DNA of 9,757 bases from an uncultured Chlamydiae bacterium (GCA_937894565.1 CALBHK010000127.1:1-9757), one strand, 5' to 3'. Positions 1 to 6,962 are shown, counted from the first letter of the stretch. Program-made: numbers and translations. The notes: a model not told the origin generated them from the sequence alone.

Positions 1-107
1 TGCTCTCTCTTGAAAGAAATATCAAAGAGGAGCTGCGCTGGCATTGTTCAAACTTGGACACCGATACCCTTATCTTTAAAATTTTCCCTCAATCTTTTAT
101 CTTATAA
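1..107 (+). CDS. C-terminal fragment of an upstream gene (partial at window edge)
   Basis: A reading frame beginning at base 3 is open from the window edge and stops at TAA 105-107, giving a 34-residue tail (starts LSLERNIKEEL, ends FPQSFIL). It reads like real protein, with an amphipathic charged start and a hydrophobic end. Its stop sits just before the ribosome-binding site and TTG start of the HEAT-repeat gene, the tight packing expected of genes in one operon. No family can be recognised from this piece. The alternative is that this is non-coding and the competing frame, which is open into the HEAT gene, is used. I favour the fragment because the residues before TTG 118 in the competing frame do not resemble a secreted-protein N-terminus. 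Confidence 0.5.
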   Translation, partial: LSLERNIKEELRWHCSNLDTDTLIFKIFPQSFIL

Positions 108-117
108 AGGGGTTTTT

Positions 118-1749
118 TTGATTTTTCTAATTCTTCTACCTCTTCTACTCCATTTACCCTTATGCGGAATTTCTGATACCCAAATTCGCAGTGCCATCCA
201 CCATAAAAAATGGACAGAAGCTACAGATCTCTATCAAATTTATAGAGAAGAACATGGAGAAAAAGAAGAGCTATTGACCGCGTATGCACTAGGGCTCTTA
301 GAGGAAGGAATAGACCAAGATGAAGATTCTTGCATGCTCTCTCTTTTTGGCGCCGGCATCTCTTTGCATGAATCCACCTATCCCATTTTAGCTAAAGGAA
401 TTGAAAGTAAATACCCTCTTGCACAGTTGGTAGCATTAAAATTTTTAAGCGAAACAAATGATAATCAAGCTACCAGACTTCTAAAAAAAGGTCTTAACTC
501 CCCTTTTCTTCCTATTAGGCTGGAAACATTGTTTATTTTGGCTAAACAGGGAGAAGCTAATCTTCCTGAAATAGCCGAAACAACTATGGCCCGCACGCCA
601 GATCCCTTGCACGCTCTCTTTCCTCAAATTTTTGCCGCCTATAATGGCAAACGCACCCAGCATGTCCTTAAAAAATTGCTACAGCATGGAAATTTAACTT
701 TACAAACAGCCGCAGTTCTAAGCTGCGCCCAGTATAAGCGCGATGATCTACTTCCCTCCATTCGCATGGTCTCTAATCATCCCCATCCCGCTTTACAAGA
801 AGCTTGCGCATTCGCTCTGGGAACTATGGGAGATCAAACAGCTAAAAAACAGCTTACTCAGTGGCTCTATTCTCCTACCTCTACAGTCTCTTTAGCGGCC
901 GCAAGAGCTCTTTATAAATCCGGAGAACGCAGTGCTATTAAAACGGTCATAGAACGCGCCAAAAAAAAAGACCTATTTGCTATTAGGCTACTTGGAGAAA
1001 TGGGAGCCGATGCAACGAGCATTGAGACCCTAAAAAACCTATTACATGACCACAATGATGCTGTGAGAATCAATGCTGCTCTTTCTCTTCTTGAATTAAG
1101 AGACCCCATTTGTCTTTATGAACTTCAATCGCTTCTCATCCCTGCTCGTCTTGGAAAAATTTTTATCCCCTTTCAATCTCCGGGAACAACTTTAACGGCT
1201 TTAAAACCAAGTGGAGATCAGCAGATCGCCCATGTAGAACTTGCCATTCAATTGAGGGAAAAAGCTCTAGCCCTATGCATAGAGCTTGATGAAAAAGATT
1301 TTCTTGCCCTTTCCAGGCAAATTCTTGCATCCAGACAAACAGAATTAATTCCTTTTCTTATGCAGCTGCTACAAAACTTGCGCACGGCAAGCGCGATTTC
1401 CATTCTTGAATCTGCCCATCAAACACTCGGATCCCCGCTCATTCGTAATTACAGCCTTTTAGAGCTCTACGCCATAGATCCCCAGCCCCTTTATAGAGAA
1501 GCGCTTAAAGAATGGGTGCGCTCCTCTATACATTCTGAGCTCATTCAATTCCGCCCTCTTGTAGCGCATGAAAAACAACCCTACTCCCTCACTCCGGTAG
1601 AAACAGCCAGGCTCCTGATCAATGCCTATGAACTCTTAAGCAAAGAGGATGCACAAGAGGCCATTTCCCTTCTTCTTGAGGCCATTAAAGAAGGCCATTC
1701 AAAAAATCGCTACGCTTTAGCCGGCCTGCTTCTTAGGGCCTTGGGATAG
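118..1749 (+). CDS. HEAT-repeat protein with N-terminal signal/anchor sequence
   Basis: Start chosen at TTG 118, giving 543 residues. It is preceded by a purine-rich AAAGGGG at 106-112, and the protein then opens directly with a hydrophobic stretch (MIFLILLPLLLHLPLC). An in-frame TTG at 10 would put 36 unlikely residues in front. The hydrophobic segment is a signal peptide or membrane anchor. The Cys at its end is a poor lipobox because Leu precedes it. The rest is alpha-helical and repetitive. From about residue 95 to 340 there are tandem 30-35-residue units of HEAT/PBS-lyase type (for example ALQEACAFALGTMGD and VRINAALSLLELRD). Such alpha-solenoids are protein-binding scaffolds, here probably periplasmic. 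The stop lies 2 bp before the lptD-like ATG, so the two are probably co-translated and functionally linked. A weak possible promoter lies at 54-82 (TTGGAC, 17 bp, TAAAAT), inside the upstream reading frame. No enzymatic motif was seen. Confidence 0.8.
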   Translation: MIFLILLPLLLHLPLCGISDTQIRSAIHHKKWTEATDLYQIYREEHGEKEELLTAYALGLLEEGIDQDEDSCMLSLFGAGISLHESTYPILAKGIESKYPLAQLVALKFLSETNDNQATRLLKKGLNSPFLPIRLETLFILAKQGEANLPEIAETTMARTPDPLHALFPQIFAAYNGKRTQHVLKKLLQHGNLTLQTAAVLSCAQYKRDDLLPSIRMVSNHPHPALQEACAFALGTMGDQTAKKQLTQWLYSPTSTVSLAAARALYKSGERSAIKTVIERAKKKDLFAIRLLGEMGADATSIETLKNLLHDHNDAVRINAALSLLELRDPICLYELQSLLIPARLGKIFIPFQSPGTTLTALKPSGDQQIAHVELAIQLREKALALCIELDEKDFLALSRQILASRQTELIPFLMQLLQNLRTASAISILESAHQTLGSPLIRNYSLLELYAIDPQPLYREALKEWVRSSIHSELIQFRPLVAHEKQPYSLTPVETARLLINAYELLSKEDAQEAISLLLEAIKEGHSKNRYALAGLLLRALG

Positions 1750-1751
1750 AT

Positions 1752-3842
1752 ATGAGATATATATACATATTTTTAACTCTCTCTCTCTCTCTCTTTGCCA
1801 ATTCTTCAACTGGTTTGGGTATATTAAAAGAGGGAGTTATCATTGATCTACGCAATCCGGAAATTCGCTCGGGAAGCCTTTATACTGAAGAAGGAGGAGT
1901 GGTTCAAGCTCCAGGACTTCGTATTCAGGCTCAAAAAATCACCTTTATTCGCCAGGAAAATCAAGAGACTATAGAAGCTTATTACAACGTTATTATTGAT
2001 TATGGCGATTACCACATTGTGGCGGATGCCATTTATTATAATTTTACAACTAAAGAGGGCGTTGTCACCATTGGAAGAAGTGGCTACGGCCTCTGGTATT
2101 TTGGGGGTGCAGAAATTATTTTGCATGCAGATGGTGGTTTAACCCTCAAACAGGGCTATTTGACCACTTCTGATTTACTATCTAAAGATTGGAAACTTGA
2201 TATTTCAACAGCTCACTTATCCCCAAGCCATCATCTTAAGGCAACCTCTCTTATTTTATATGCAGGCAAACTCCCCCTCTTTTATCTTCCCACGCTCCAA
2301 ACCAATCTGGATTGGATCACAGACCATCCCTTTCGCTACCGTTTAAGATGGGGGGGTAAACAGGGCCTACGCTTCGGTGTTACTTATCTGGCCCATGAAT
2401 GGGGCGAGTTAAAAACATATGTTCGCCTTGATTATAGACTTAAAAGAGGTCTTGGAGGAGGATTTGAGACTCTATGGAAGCCAAAAACAAAAACGGAAGA
2501 ATTCCATACTGTCAATTATATTGCCAATGACAGCTCTTTTGAAAGAAAAAATCAAAAAACACGCTACCGCATAGAAGGCGCTTATCACGGAGAATTTCGG
2601 AAAGGGCATACGATTTTTGATTTTTCCTATGATCGTGTTTCTGATGAAGACATGCCCAATGATTATTATGACAATGGTTTGGCCCTAGATACTGTCTGCC
2701 GCACGCAAGTTCATCTGCATCATCAAAAAGACGACTATCTCCTCTCTAACTTTCATACTCGTGTACGCATCAACAACTTTCAAACTGTTAAACAAGAGCT
2801 TCCCTCTTTTACAATTTCCCATCACCCTTTTGTTCTTGGAAGAAGTGGCATCTTAATGGAAAACACCTTAAGCGCAGGTTATCTAAACTTTCGTTTTGCG
2901 CACAATCAAAATAGCAGTAAAAATTTTGAATCTTCACGATGTGAGTGGATGTGCCGCCTTTATCGTCCTTTGCACTACGGTTCACTTACCCTTACTCCTC
3001 AAGCGGACTATCACGCTATTTTCTATGGCACGACATCTCAAGAACAAAATAAATGGCTGCAGGTAGCGCTTTGGGGTGCACAAGCACACTCTACTTTTCA
3101 TCGCTTTTTTGACTCTCTTAAACATATCCCTATTAAACATGTCATAGAGCCCTATGCTCATTATACATGCATCACTGCCCCCTCTCTTTCCCCCCATGAA
3201 CATTATATTTTTGATATCAACGATGGATGGCACGCTCTGCACGCCCTGCGTTTCGGCACGCGCCAGTATCTCTTCGCGAAAACAGATATTGGCATCAAAA
3301 GATGGCTTTACACTGATTTATTTACTTATTCTTTTTTTAATGACACGCATATTCGCACTACCATCCCCAGAATTTATCAAGAAACCACATGGGACCTATC
3401 CAATACTTTACGTCAGTCGGTAGACATTGCCTGGGACCTACATCATAACCAACTCGCCCATCTCAATCTACGTACAGAATGGACGCTTTCTGAAGATTTT
3501 GCCTTTCGGGCAGAATACCGCCATCGCAACGCTTACGACTACCGCAAAGCTGATTACTTTAATTTTATTTTGGAAGCTGCCAGAGGTGAAAACCTGCTGT
3601 TTCATTCGCTACTATCCGATCGAAGAGATACGCTTCTATGCCATCTTTTTTATCGCCTGCAGTATAACGTGACGGCCGAATTTGAATTTAGACACGGATG
3701 GAACCGCAAAGATGAGCCTTGCTATACAGAATACCAAATAGATTTAACCACCACATTGCGCTCTCACTGGAATATTCGCCTTTCTTGGCAAAATCGCGAG
3801 CATGACCATCGCCTGGTCTTTAACATTTCGCTAGGATCCTAG
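1752..3842 (+). CDS. lptD: LptD-like outer-membrane LPS assembly protein
   Basis: A 696-residue protein, somewhat shorter than E. coli LptD. Residues 1-17 form a signal peptide (LTLSLSLSLF-type core). Residues about 25-165 are an OstA/LptA-like beta-jellyroll (IQAQKITFIRQ, EAYYNVIIDYGDYHIVADAIYYN). The segment GYLTTSDLLSKDWKLDIS (135-152) is the LptD 'TTC..W' region, with Ser140 where E. coli has a cysteine. It is followed by the family signature GKLPLFYLPTLQ (172-183), just before the transmembrane barrel. Residues about 190-696 are alternating aromatic/polar beta-strands ending in LVFNISLGS. In the known family this barrel, with an LptE plug, inserts LPS into the outer leaflet. It overlaps nothing but starts 2 bp after the HEAT gene, with only a weak GGG upstream, suggesting translational coupling. 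A (CT)9 run lies in the signal-peptide codons. It converges on the toxin-antitoxin module. The LptD assignment is strong; essentiality and LptE partner are not visible here. Confidence 0.85.
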   Translation: MRYIYIFLTLSLSLFANSSTGLGILKEGVIIDLRNPEIRSGSLYTEEGGVVQAPGLRIQAQKITFIRQENQETIEAYYNVIIDYGDYHIVADAIYYNFTTKEGVVTIGRSGYGLWYFGGAEIILHADGGLTLKQGYLTTSDLLSKDWKLDISTAHLSPSHHLKATSLILYAGKLPLFYLPTLQTNLDWITDHPFRYRLRWGGKQGLRFGVTYLAHEWGELKTYVRLDYRLKRGLGGGFETLWKPKTKTEEFHTVNYIANDSSFERKNQKTRYRIEGAYHGEFRKGHTIFDFSYDRVSDEDMPNDYYDNGLALDTVCRTQVHLHHQKDDYLLSNFHTRVRINNFQTVKQELPSFTISHHPFVLGRSGILMENTLSAGYLNFRFAHNQNSSKNFESSRCEWMCRLYRPLHYGSLTLTPQADYHAIFYGTTSQEQNKWLQVALWGAQAHSTFHRFFDSLKHIPIKHVIEPYAHYTCITAPSLSPHEHYIFDINDGWHALHALRFGTRQYLFAKTDIGIKRWLYTDLFTYSFFNDTHIRTTIPRIYQETTWDLSNTLRQSVDIAWDLHHNQLAHLNLRTEWTLSEDFAFRAEYRHRNAYDYRKADYFNFILEAARGENLLFHSLLSDRRDTLLCHLFYRLQYNVTAEFEFRHGWNRKDEPCYTEYQIDLTTTLRSHWNIRLSWQNREHDHRLVFNISLGS
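1777..1794 (+). repeat. (CT)9 dinucleotide tract inside lptD signal-peptide codons
   Basis: Nine uninterrupted CT units encode the alternating Leu-Ser core of the lptD signal peptide, directly after ATG-proximal codons 1-8. Such tracts can slip during replication. A change of one or two units would shift the frame, and a change of three units would add or remove two residues. Whether it varies cannot be judged from one sequence. Confidence 0.95.
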
Positions 3843-3870
3843 GAGATATCAAGCAGTTTTTTCATGTGAC

Positions 3871-3892
3871 CAGCGTAATAATTTTGACGCTG
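3871..3892. terminator. Possible hairpin between convergent lptD and antitoxin genes
   Basis: CAGCGT (3871-3876) and ACGCTG (3887-3892) can form a 6-bp stem around a 10-nt loop. It lies in the 66-bp gap between two converging genes, where a bidirectional terminator is expected. No T run follows on either strand, so it is not a canonical intrinsic terminator. Its right arm overlaps the left copy of the direct repeat at 3890-3912. Confidence 0.25.
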
Positions 3893-3912
3893 ACACATTT
3901 CAATGATATCAA
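3890..3912. repeat. Left copy of imperfect 23-bp direct repeat flanking the toxin-antitoxin module
   Basis: This 23-bp segment matches 4611-4633 at 19 of 23 positions, and all four differences are transitions. The core ATATCAA end is identical. A separate perfect 10-bp repeat, GATATCAAGC, occurs at 3845-3854 and 3905-3914, overlapping this copy. It could be an insertion footprint of the module or chance similarity in AT-rich DNA. Confidence 0.5.
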
Positions 3913-4187
3913 GCTAAAGAGAGTTTTAGTCTTTTTCCCACAGCCCTTGCAGCTGAGGTTAAAGATCTTAAAGTAGAGGGTTTTTTAGGATCTAAAATTC
4001 TATTTACTGCAGCTCTACTAGTATGCATGCGCCTAGCAACTTCTTCTTTTGTAAGATGTTGTTTTTTCATCTCTTTTTCAAGTTGCCAAACAAGCACTCG
4101 TTTGGCAGCTTCGTCCTTGCATTCTTCTAAAATTCCCTCTTCTTCCAAAAAGTCATCAAAGCTTGATCCAATATAATTTTTTTTCAT
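3909..4187 (-). CDS. XRE/HigA-type antitoxin with helix-turn-helix
   Basis: Two adjacent ATGs (4188-4190 and 4185-4187) follow the ribosome-binding site TAGGAGA (about 4193-4199). The second has the better spacing and gives 92 residues; the first gives 93 and overlaps the toxin stop. The N-terminal half is acidic and helical (SSFDDFLEEEGILEEC). A Cro/C1-type helix-turn-helix lies at about residues 45-66 (LTKEEVARRMHTSRAAVNRIL), followed by a short LRSLTSAARAVGKRLKLSL helix. In HigA- and Gp49-associated antitoxins this fold neutralises the RelE-like toxin and binds the operon's own operator; the likely operator is the inverted repeat at 4572-4589. It is translationally coupled to the toxin upstream, in the toxin-first order typical of HigBA. 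The family call is strong; activity is inferred. Confidence 0.88.
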   Translation of the reverse strand: MKKNYIGSSFDDFLEEEGILEECKDEAAKRVLVWQLEKEMKKQHLTKEEVARRMHTSRAAVNRILDPKKPSTLRSLTSAARAVGKRLKLSLA

Positions 4188-4549
4188 CATCCATCTCCTA
4201 AATTTTTAAGACGAACTTTAACTATCCCTAATTCTCGCATGGGTATCTTTTGAGTTTTCTTAATAAACCCATGCAAAAGAATCATTAAATTAGTTCGCAT
4301 TGTAAAAATGACTCGGGCTATTCCATTAGGAATAGAACTACGCACCTCCCAAAGGCCATTTCCTAAACCTTTTACTAGTGGCATTCCAAGAGGCCATCCT
4401 TCCTGCACAGTACAAATATCTTTTCCAATAACTGATCGAACTTCCTTATCTAAAGACTTTAACCACTTTCGAACGGGCTCATTACCATTTAGTTCAGTAT
4501 AAAATCTCACCTGCAAAATCTTTTTCGGAGGAAATGTATTCTTATCCAT
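4187..4549 (-). CDS. HigB/Gp49-family RelE-like toxin
   Basis: The start is placed at ATG 4547-4549, giving 120 residues. A longer frame from TTG 4577-4579 would begin inside the operator and the -10 region, so it is unlikely. Characteristic Gp49 (phage-derived HigB-like) elements are present: GNEPVRKWLKSL near residue 22, GLWEVR near 65, the ARVIF strand, and the C-terminal LLHGFIKKTQKIPMREL segment with its basic KK..K cluster. Known members are RelE-superfamily ribosome-dependent mRNA interferases that cleave mRNA at the A site. The toxin stop overlaps the antitoxin start. The frame is intact with no sign of decay. The leader to the ATG is short (about 15 nt from the predicted start of transcription), and the ribosome-binding site (GAGAG) is weak. 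Confidence 0.87.
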   Translation of the reverse strand: MDKNTFPPKKILQVRFYTELNGNEPVRKWLKSLDKEVRSVIGKDICTVQEGWPLGMPLVKGLGNGLWEVRSSIPNGIARVIFTMRTNLMILLHGFIKKTQKIPMRELGIVKVRLKNLGDG

Positions 4550-4569
4550 ACGCGCTCTCAGTTTCTTTG

Positions 4570-4599
4570 ATTGTATCAAAATTGATACATTTCAATCAA
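4570..4599 (-). promoter_or_regulatory. Predicted promoter of the toxin-antitoxin operon
   Basis: Reading the minus strand, TTGATT (4594-4599) and TACAAT (4570-4575) are separated by 18 bp. The -10 differs from consensus at one base. It sits about 20 bp before the toxin ATG and just after the yjbH stop. The inverted repeat occupies most of the spacer and part of the -10, which suits autorepression. Confidence 0.5.
4572..4589. promoter_or_regulatory. Perfect inverted repeat, probable toxin-antitoxin operator
   Basis: TGTATCAA, an AA centre, then TTGATACA: two perfect 8-bp arms, 18 bp in total. Overlap with the predicted -10 and spacer is the usual position for an operator bound by the HigA-like dimer. 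No second full copy was seen in the window. Confidence 0.6.
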
Positions 4600-4610
4600 G
4601 AGGTCATAAA

Positions 4611-4633
4611 CTAATACATTTTAATAATATCAA
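4611..4633. repeat. Right copy of imperfect 23-bp direct repeat, at the 3' end of yjbH
   Basis: This copy covers the last seven codons and the stop of yjbH (C-terminus DIIKMY then TAG). The left copy at 3890-3912, read in the same frame, gives DIIEMC and continues without a stop to LLDIS and a TAG at 3839-3841. All four mismatches between copies are transitions. Confidence 0.5.
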
Positions 4634-6656
4634 AAAGACCATACCCGGTAGATGCTCTATACCCCACATCGCGCAGCCAGGCAGCTAAACTATAGTCCCA
4701 ACGGTCCTTATTAGAGCGGCAATAGAAAAAGTCTAAAGGCATGGATAAGAAAACTCCCTTATCGTGATAGATCTCTCCATTAATGCGATCTCTGCCATTT
4801 GTATACGTATACCAAAAGCCCATACGGACCCCGTTGCTAAAATAGCGGCTCATCTCTATTTTTGCTCCCCAATCATCTGCTAAAAATTTGCCCGCGCTTA
4901 GTTTAATATCTACTTGCAATTCTGTGACATCATAATAAAGATCTAAAAAATACTGGGAGCCATGAAATTTCCTAAAATAGGGGTTAAATCCATCCAATTT
5001 TCGGATCTTGTCCACAAAACCCCACCCCTTTAATGTTCTTCTATAAAGCTTGCTTGCTTCTATTCCAATAGCAAATCGGCTATTTACCGGATAATAAAGC
5101 AATTCACCACAAATACCTCCATAGGCACGTTCAAAACAACCCGCAGAGACCCGGGCATACCATCCACACCCCAAATCCCAACCGCTTTGCAAATAGGCGG
5201 TATCCAGAGTGATCCCCCATTTCTTGTAATAGCGGATTATATCCGAATGGACATTGTTCAGAGTAGAGGGGTTAAGGCGGTCCATCCCTCGCATGCAGCC
5301 CAGATCAGAGTAAAGAAGAGAGCCAAAAAGCAGTTGAAAGTAGAGTTTATTCCAAACAAAACCCTCTCCTCCTAACTGCACCCCTAATGCCCCTTTATAT
5401 TTCCCTTTTGCACTGCCAAAATTGTTATGGATTTTTGGTTTCAAAATTGTATTCCAAAAAGGACAATAAGAGACAAAAAGGAGCGTTTTGCACGATTTTT
5501 TACTATACTCTTGCTCAGGCGATAAGACGCACAGTTCATATTCCCCCATCAAGCCGTCTCTGTAGCGCTCTAAATCACTCATGGCAAAGAGATACTCTCG
5601 CACCACTATTCCATCGCTCTCTATTTCAACAAGAACGCTATCTACATCAAATGAAAGCGCTCTACAAAGCACTTGATGCAGACGGTGACGCATCACGCTT
5701 TCTAAACTGTAGCGTTCATTATCCACTCTTAAACGCAAAATGCCAGCTTCTATAGCCATTTCTCTTAGAAAAAATCCCTGCCGCTCAAAAGTGCAGGCAA
5801 GATTATCTGAAACTTCCCCTTGATAGGGAAGAGGGTCTTTATATTTGGGAAAAAATCCCTTTGTAGAGCCTAAAGAAGCGTGCATATTCACTGCAAAGGC
5901 AAGCTCTTTACCTCGTAAAGAAGAAAGAGATAGCTCGATCGCATCCCATACCTTATATTTTAACCCTACATTCCAATGAGTTGCCACTGAACGGCCTTTA
6001 GGATGCGGCTCTCGCTTAGCATTTTTATAATCAGTGGCGTCATATTCGGCCCCGATAGCTAAAGATTGCAAATAAGAAAAATCCCATTTTCTAAAAGGAG
6101 AATAGATCACACTTCCAAACACCCCTTTATAGCGCTTGCGTCCATAGCCCAAAGAAAATTCCATATTCAGGCAGGGCAGACCATAAGTCGCCACTAAATA
6201 TTGAGCATGAAAAGAACGCGTTCCGAGAAAATCATCAATCCCAATTGCTAAGCCGGGCAGACGGTAGTGGAACTCTTCAGGACGCAGTAGAATGATTTTT
6301 ACATTCACCCCCTTATCGCTAAAATCACCAAAACCCTGCGAAGAGAGCACAGGATCGGGAATGCCATCAAAAATGCGATAACTTCCTGTAATCTCTAAAA
6401 AGCTAAAAGGCTGCGCGCGTGCACTCCAAACGGTATAAGGCGCCACTTTCGAAAAGCCGAATGCAACATCGCCCGCTTCAAAACTTCTGGCAGAGGGCAT
6501 GTTAAAGCAACCTGCTTGCAGAAAGTGGTTACTGTATAAAGGTAATTGGTCGTTTAATTGCTGGTTGATCTTTTCTACCAACAGCAGATCCTGAATCAAG
6601 TCACTAGCCGAAAGAGGTGCGATCAAAAGAAAAAAGAGATAAATACTTTTAAGCAT
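4611..6656 (-). CDS. yjbH: YjbH-family outer-membrane beta-barrel protein
   Basis: 681 residues, near the usual ~700 for the family. Residues 1-18 are a signal peptide (LKSIYLFFLLIAPLSAS). The N-terminal family hallmarks are clear: FNMPSARSFEAGDVAFGFS (51-69), an AQPFSFLEITGSYRI strand pair (81-95), DKGVNVKIILL (114-124) and LAIGIDDFLGTRSF (136-149), then alternating barrel strands up to a C-terminal Tyr, the aromatic end expected of a barrel recognised by the BAM machinery. In E. coli YjbH belongs to the YjbEFGH exopolysaccharide operon and is thought to act in polysaccharide passage or anchoring at the outer membrane. Here yjbF/G-type partners are not adjacent; nqrA lies upstream and the toxin-antitoxin pair downstream. 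The A of its ATG is the last base of the palindromic element, and no good Shine-Dalgarno precedes it. There is no other plausible start before Met53. The frame is intact. Confidence 0.85.
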   Translation of the reverse strand: MLKSIYLFFLLIAPLSASDLIQDLLLVEKINQQLNDQLPLYSNHFLQAGCFNMPSARSFEAGDVAFGFSKVAPYTVWSARAQPFSFLEITGSYRIFDGIPDPVLSSQGFGDFSDKGVNVKIILLRPEEFHYRLPGLAIGIDDFLGTRSFHAQYLVATYGLPCLNMEFSLGYGRKRYKGVFGSVIYSPFRKWDFSYLQSLAIGAEYDATDYKNAKREPHPKGRSVATHWNVGLKYKVWDAIELSLSSLRGKELAFAVNMHASLGSTKGFFPKYKDPLPYQGEVSDNLACTFERQGFFLREMAIEAGILRLRVDNERYSLESVMRHRLHQVLCRALSFDVDSVLVEIESDGIVVREYLFAMSDLERYRDGLMGEYELCVLSPEQEYSKKSCKTLLFVSYCPFWNTILKPKIHNNFGSAKGKYKGALGVQLGGEGFVWNKLYFQLLFGSLLYSDLGCMRGMDRLNPSTLNNVHSDIIRYYKKWGITLDTAYLQSGWDLGCGWYARVSAGCFERAYGGICGELLYYPVNSRFAIGIEASKLYRRTLKGWGFVDKIRKLDGFNPYFRKFHGSQYFLDLYYDVTELQVDIKLSAGKFLADDWGAKIEMSRYFSNGVRMGFWYTYTNGRDRINGEIYHDKGVFLSMPLDFFYCRSNKDRWDYSLAAWLRDVGYRASTGYGLFDIIKMY

Positions 6657-6716
6657 AAGCTTTTTTGCTTTCAGGGCAACGCCCTGGTTTATAAAAGCCT
6701 AGGGCAGCGCCCTAGG
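6656..6716. repeat. Left 61-bp terminal inverted repeat of palindromic element
   Basis: It is the reverse complement of 7007-7067 at 58 of 61 positions; the three mismatches, all transitions, lie in the outer 13 bases. It contains two triloop hairpins: CAGGGC-AAC-GCCCTG (6672-6686) and CCTAGGGC-AGC-GCCCTAGG (6698-6716), separated by an 11-bp AT-rich linker. The terminal TA could be half of a TA target duplication. Confidence 0.93.
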
Positions 6717-6731
6717 TGGATTGTAAAAGTA

Positions 6732-6754
6732 TTTTCAGGCTGAAGGCCTGAGTT
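6732..6754. repeat. Left copy of perfect 23-bp middle inverted repeat
   Basis: It is the exact reverse complement of 6967-6989. Internally it forms hairpin TCAGGC (6735-6740), loop TGAAG, GCCTGA (6746-6751). Confidence 0.95.
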
Positions 6755-6761
6755 TTGATAA

Positions 6762-6774
6762 GCACCAAAGGTGC
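6762..6774. repeat. Unpaired triloop hairpin present only in the left half
   Basis: GCACC, loop AAA, GGTGC: a perfect 5-bp stem. It follows the same small-hairpin pattern as the other units of the element, but has no partner in the right half. Confidence 0.8.
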
Positions 6775-6798
6775 GATATTCATAATAACATTCTCGTT

Positions 6799-6962
6799 TA
6801 TACCGAACGTAGTTGAAAAGTTGGAATTTTGACAAGGAGGCTGCGCAAAATTTTTTGTCTGGAGCGAATGACCATTGGCTCTGGCAAGGCATGAGTGAAG
6901 ATAAAAATTTTGATGCAAAGCCGACGCTGTCAAAAACCAATTTTTCAATCACGTTCGGTATA
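6799..6962. repeat. Inner imperfect palindrome core
   Basis: The ends are TATACCGAACGT (6799-6810) and its exact complement (6951-6962). Moving inward, TTGAAAA, TTGG, TTTTGACA, GGCT and AAATTTTT blocks of the left side recur in the reverse complement of the right side, with small indels. The centre is near 6880. Confidence 0.75.

Noticed and set aside
1..16. CTCTCT at the left edge as a second adapter or repeat tract
   Set aside because: It does not match an adapter in either orientation and has only a few CT units.
10..117. TTG at 10 as the start of the HEAT-repeat protein
   Set aside because: It adds 36 unlikely residues before the signal-like segment and overlaps a competing frame that ends at 107. 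TTG 118 has a better upstream AAAGGGG.
3154..3672. Two plus-strand frames inside lptD (3154-3423 and 3427-3672)
   Set aside because: They are out-of-frame shadows of a well-supported LptD sequence with no protein-like features.
3831..3842. 12-bp perfect palindrome CTAGGATCCTAG at the lptD stop
   Set aside because: It is short, coding-constrained and isolated, with no T run or partner to suggest a site or terminator.
3842..3898. Tiny minus-strand frame MCQRQNYYAGHMKKLLDIS
   Set aside because: Nineteen residues with no ribosome-binding site; mentioned only as a possible remnant of a yjbH tail.
4550..4579. TTG at 4577-4579 as toxin start
   Set aside because: It lies within the operator and next to the predicted -10, upstream of the probable transcription start.
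5387..5755. 122-residue plus-strand frame opposite yjbH
   Set aside because: It is antisense to an intact YjbH barrel, with no ribosome-binding site or family resemblance.
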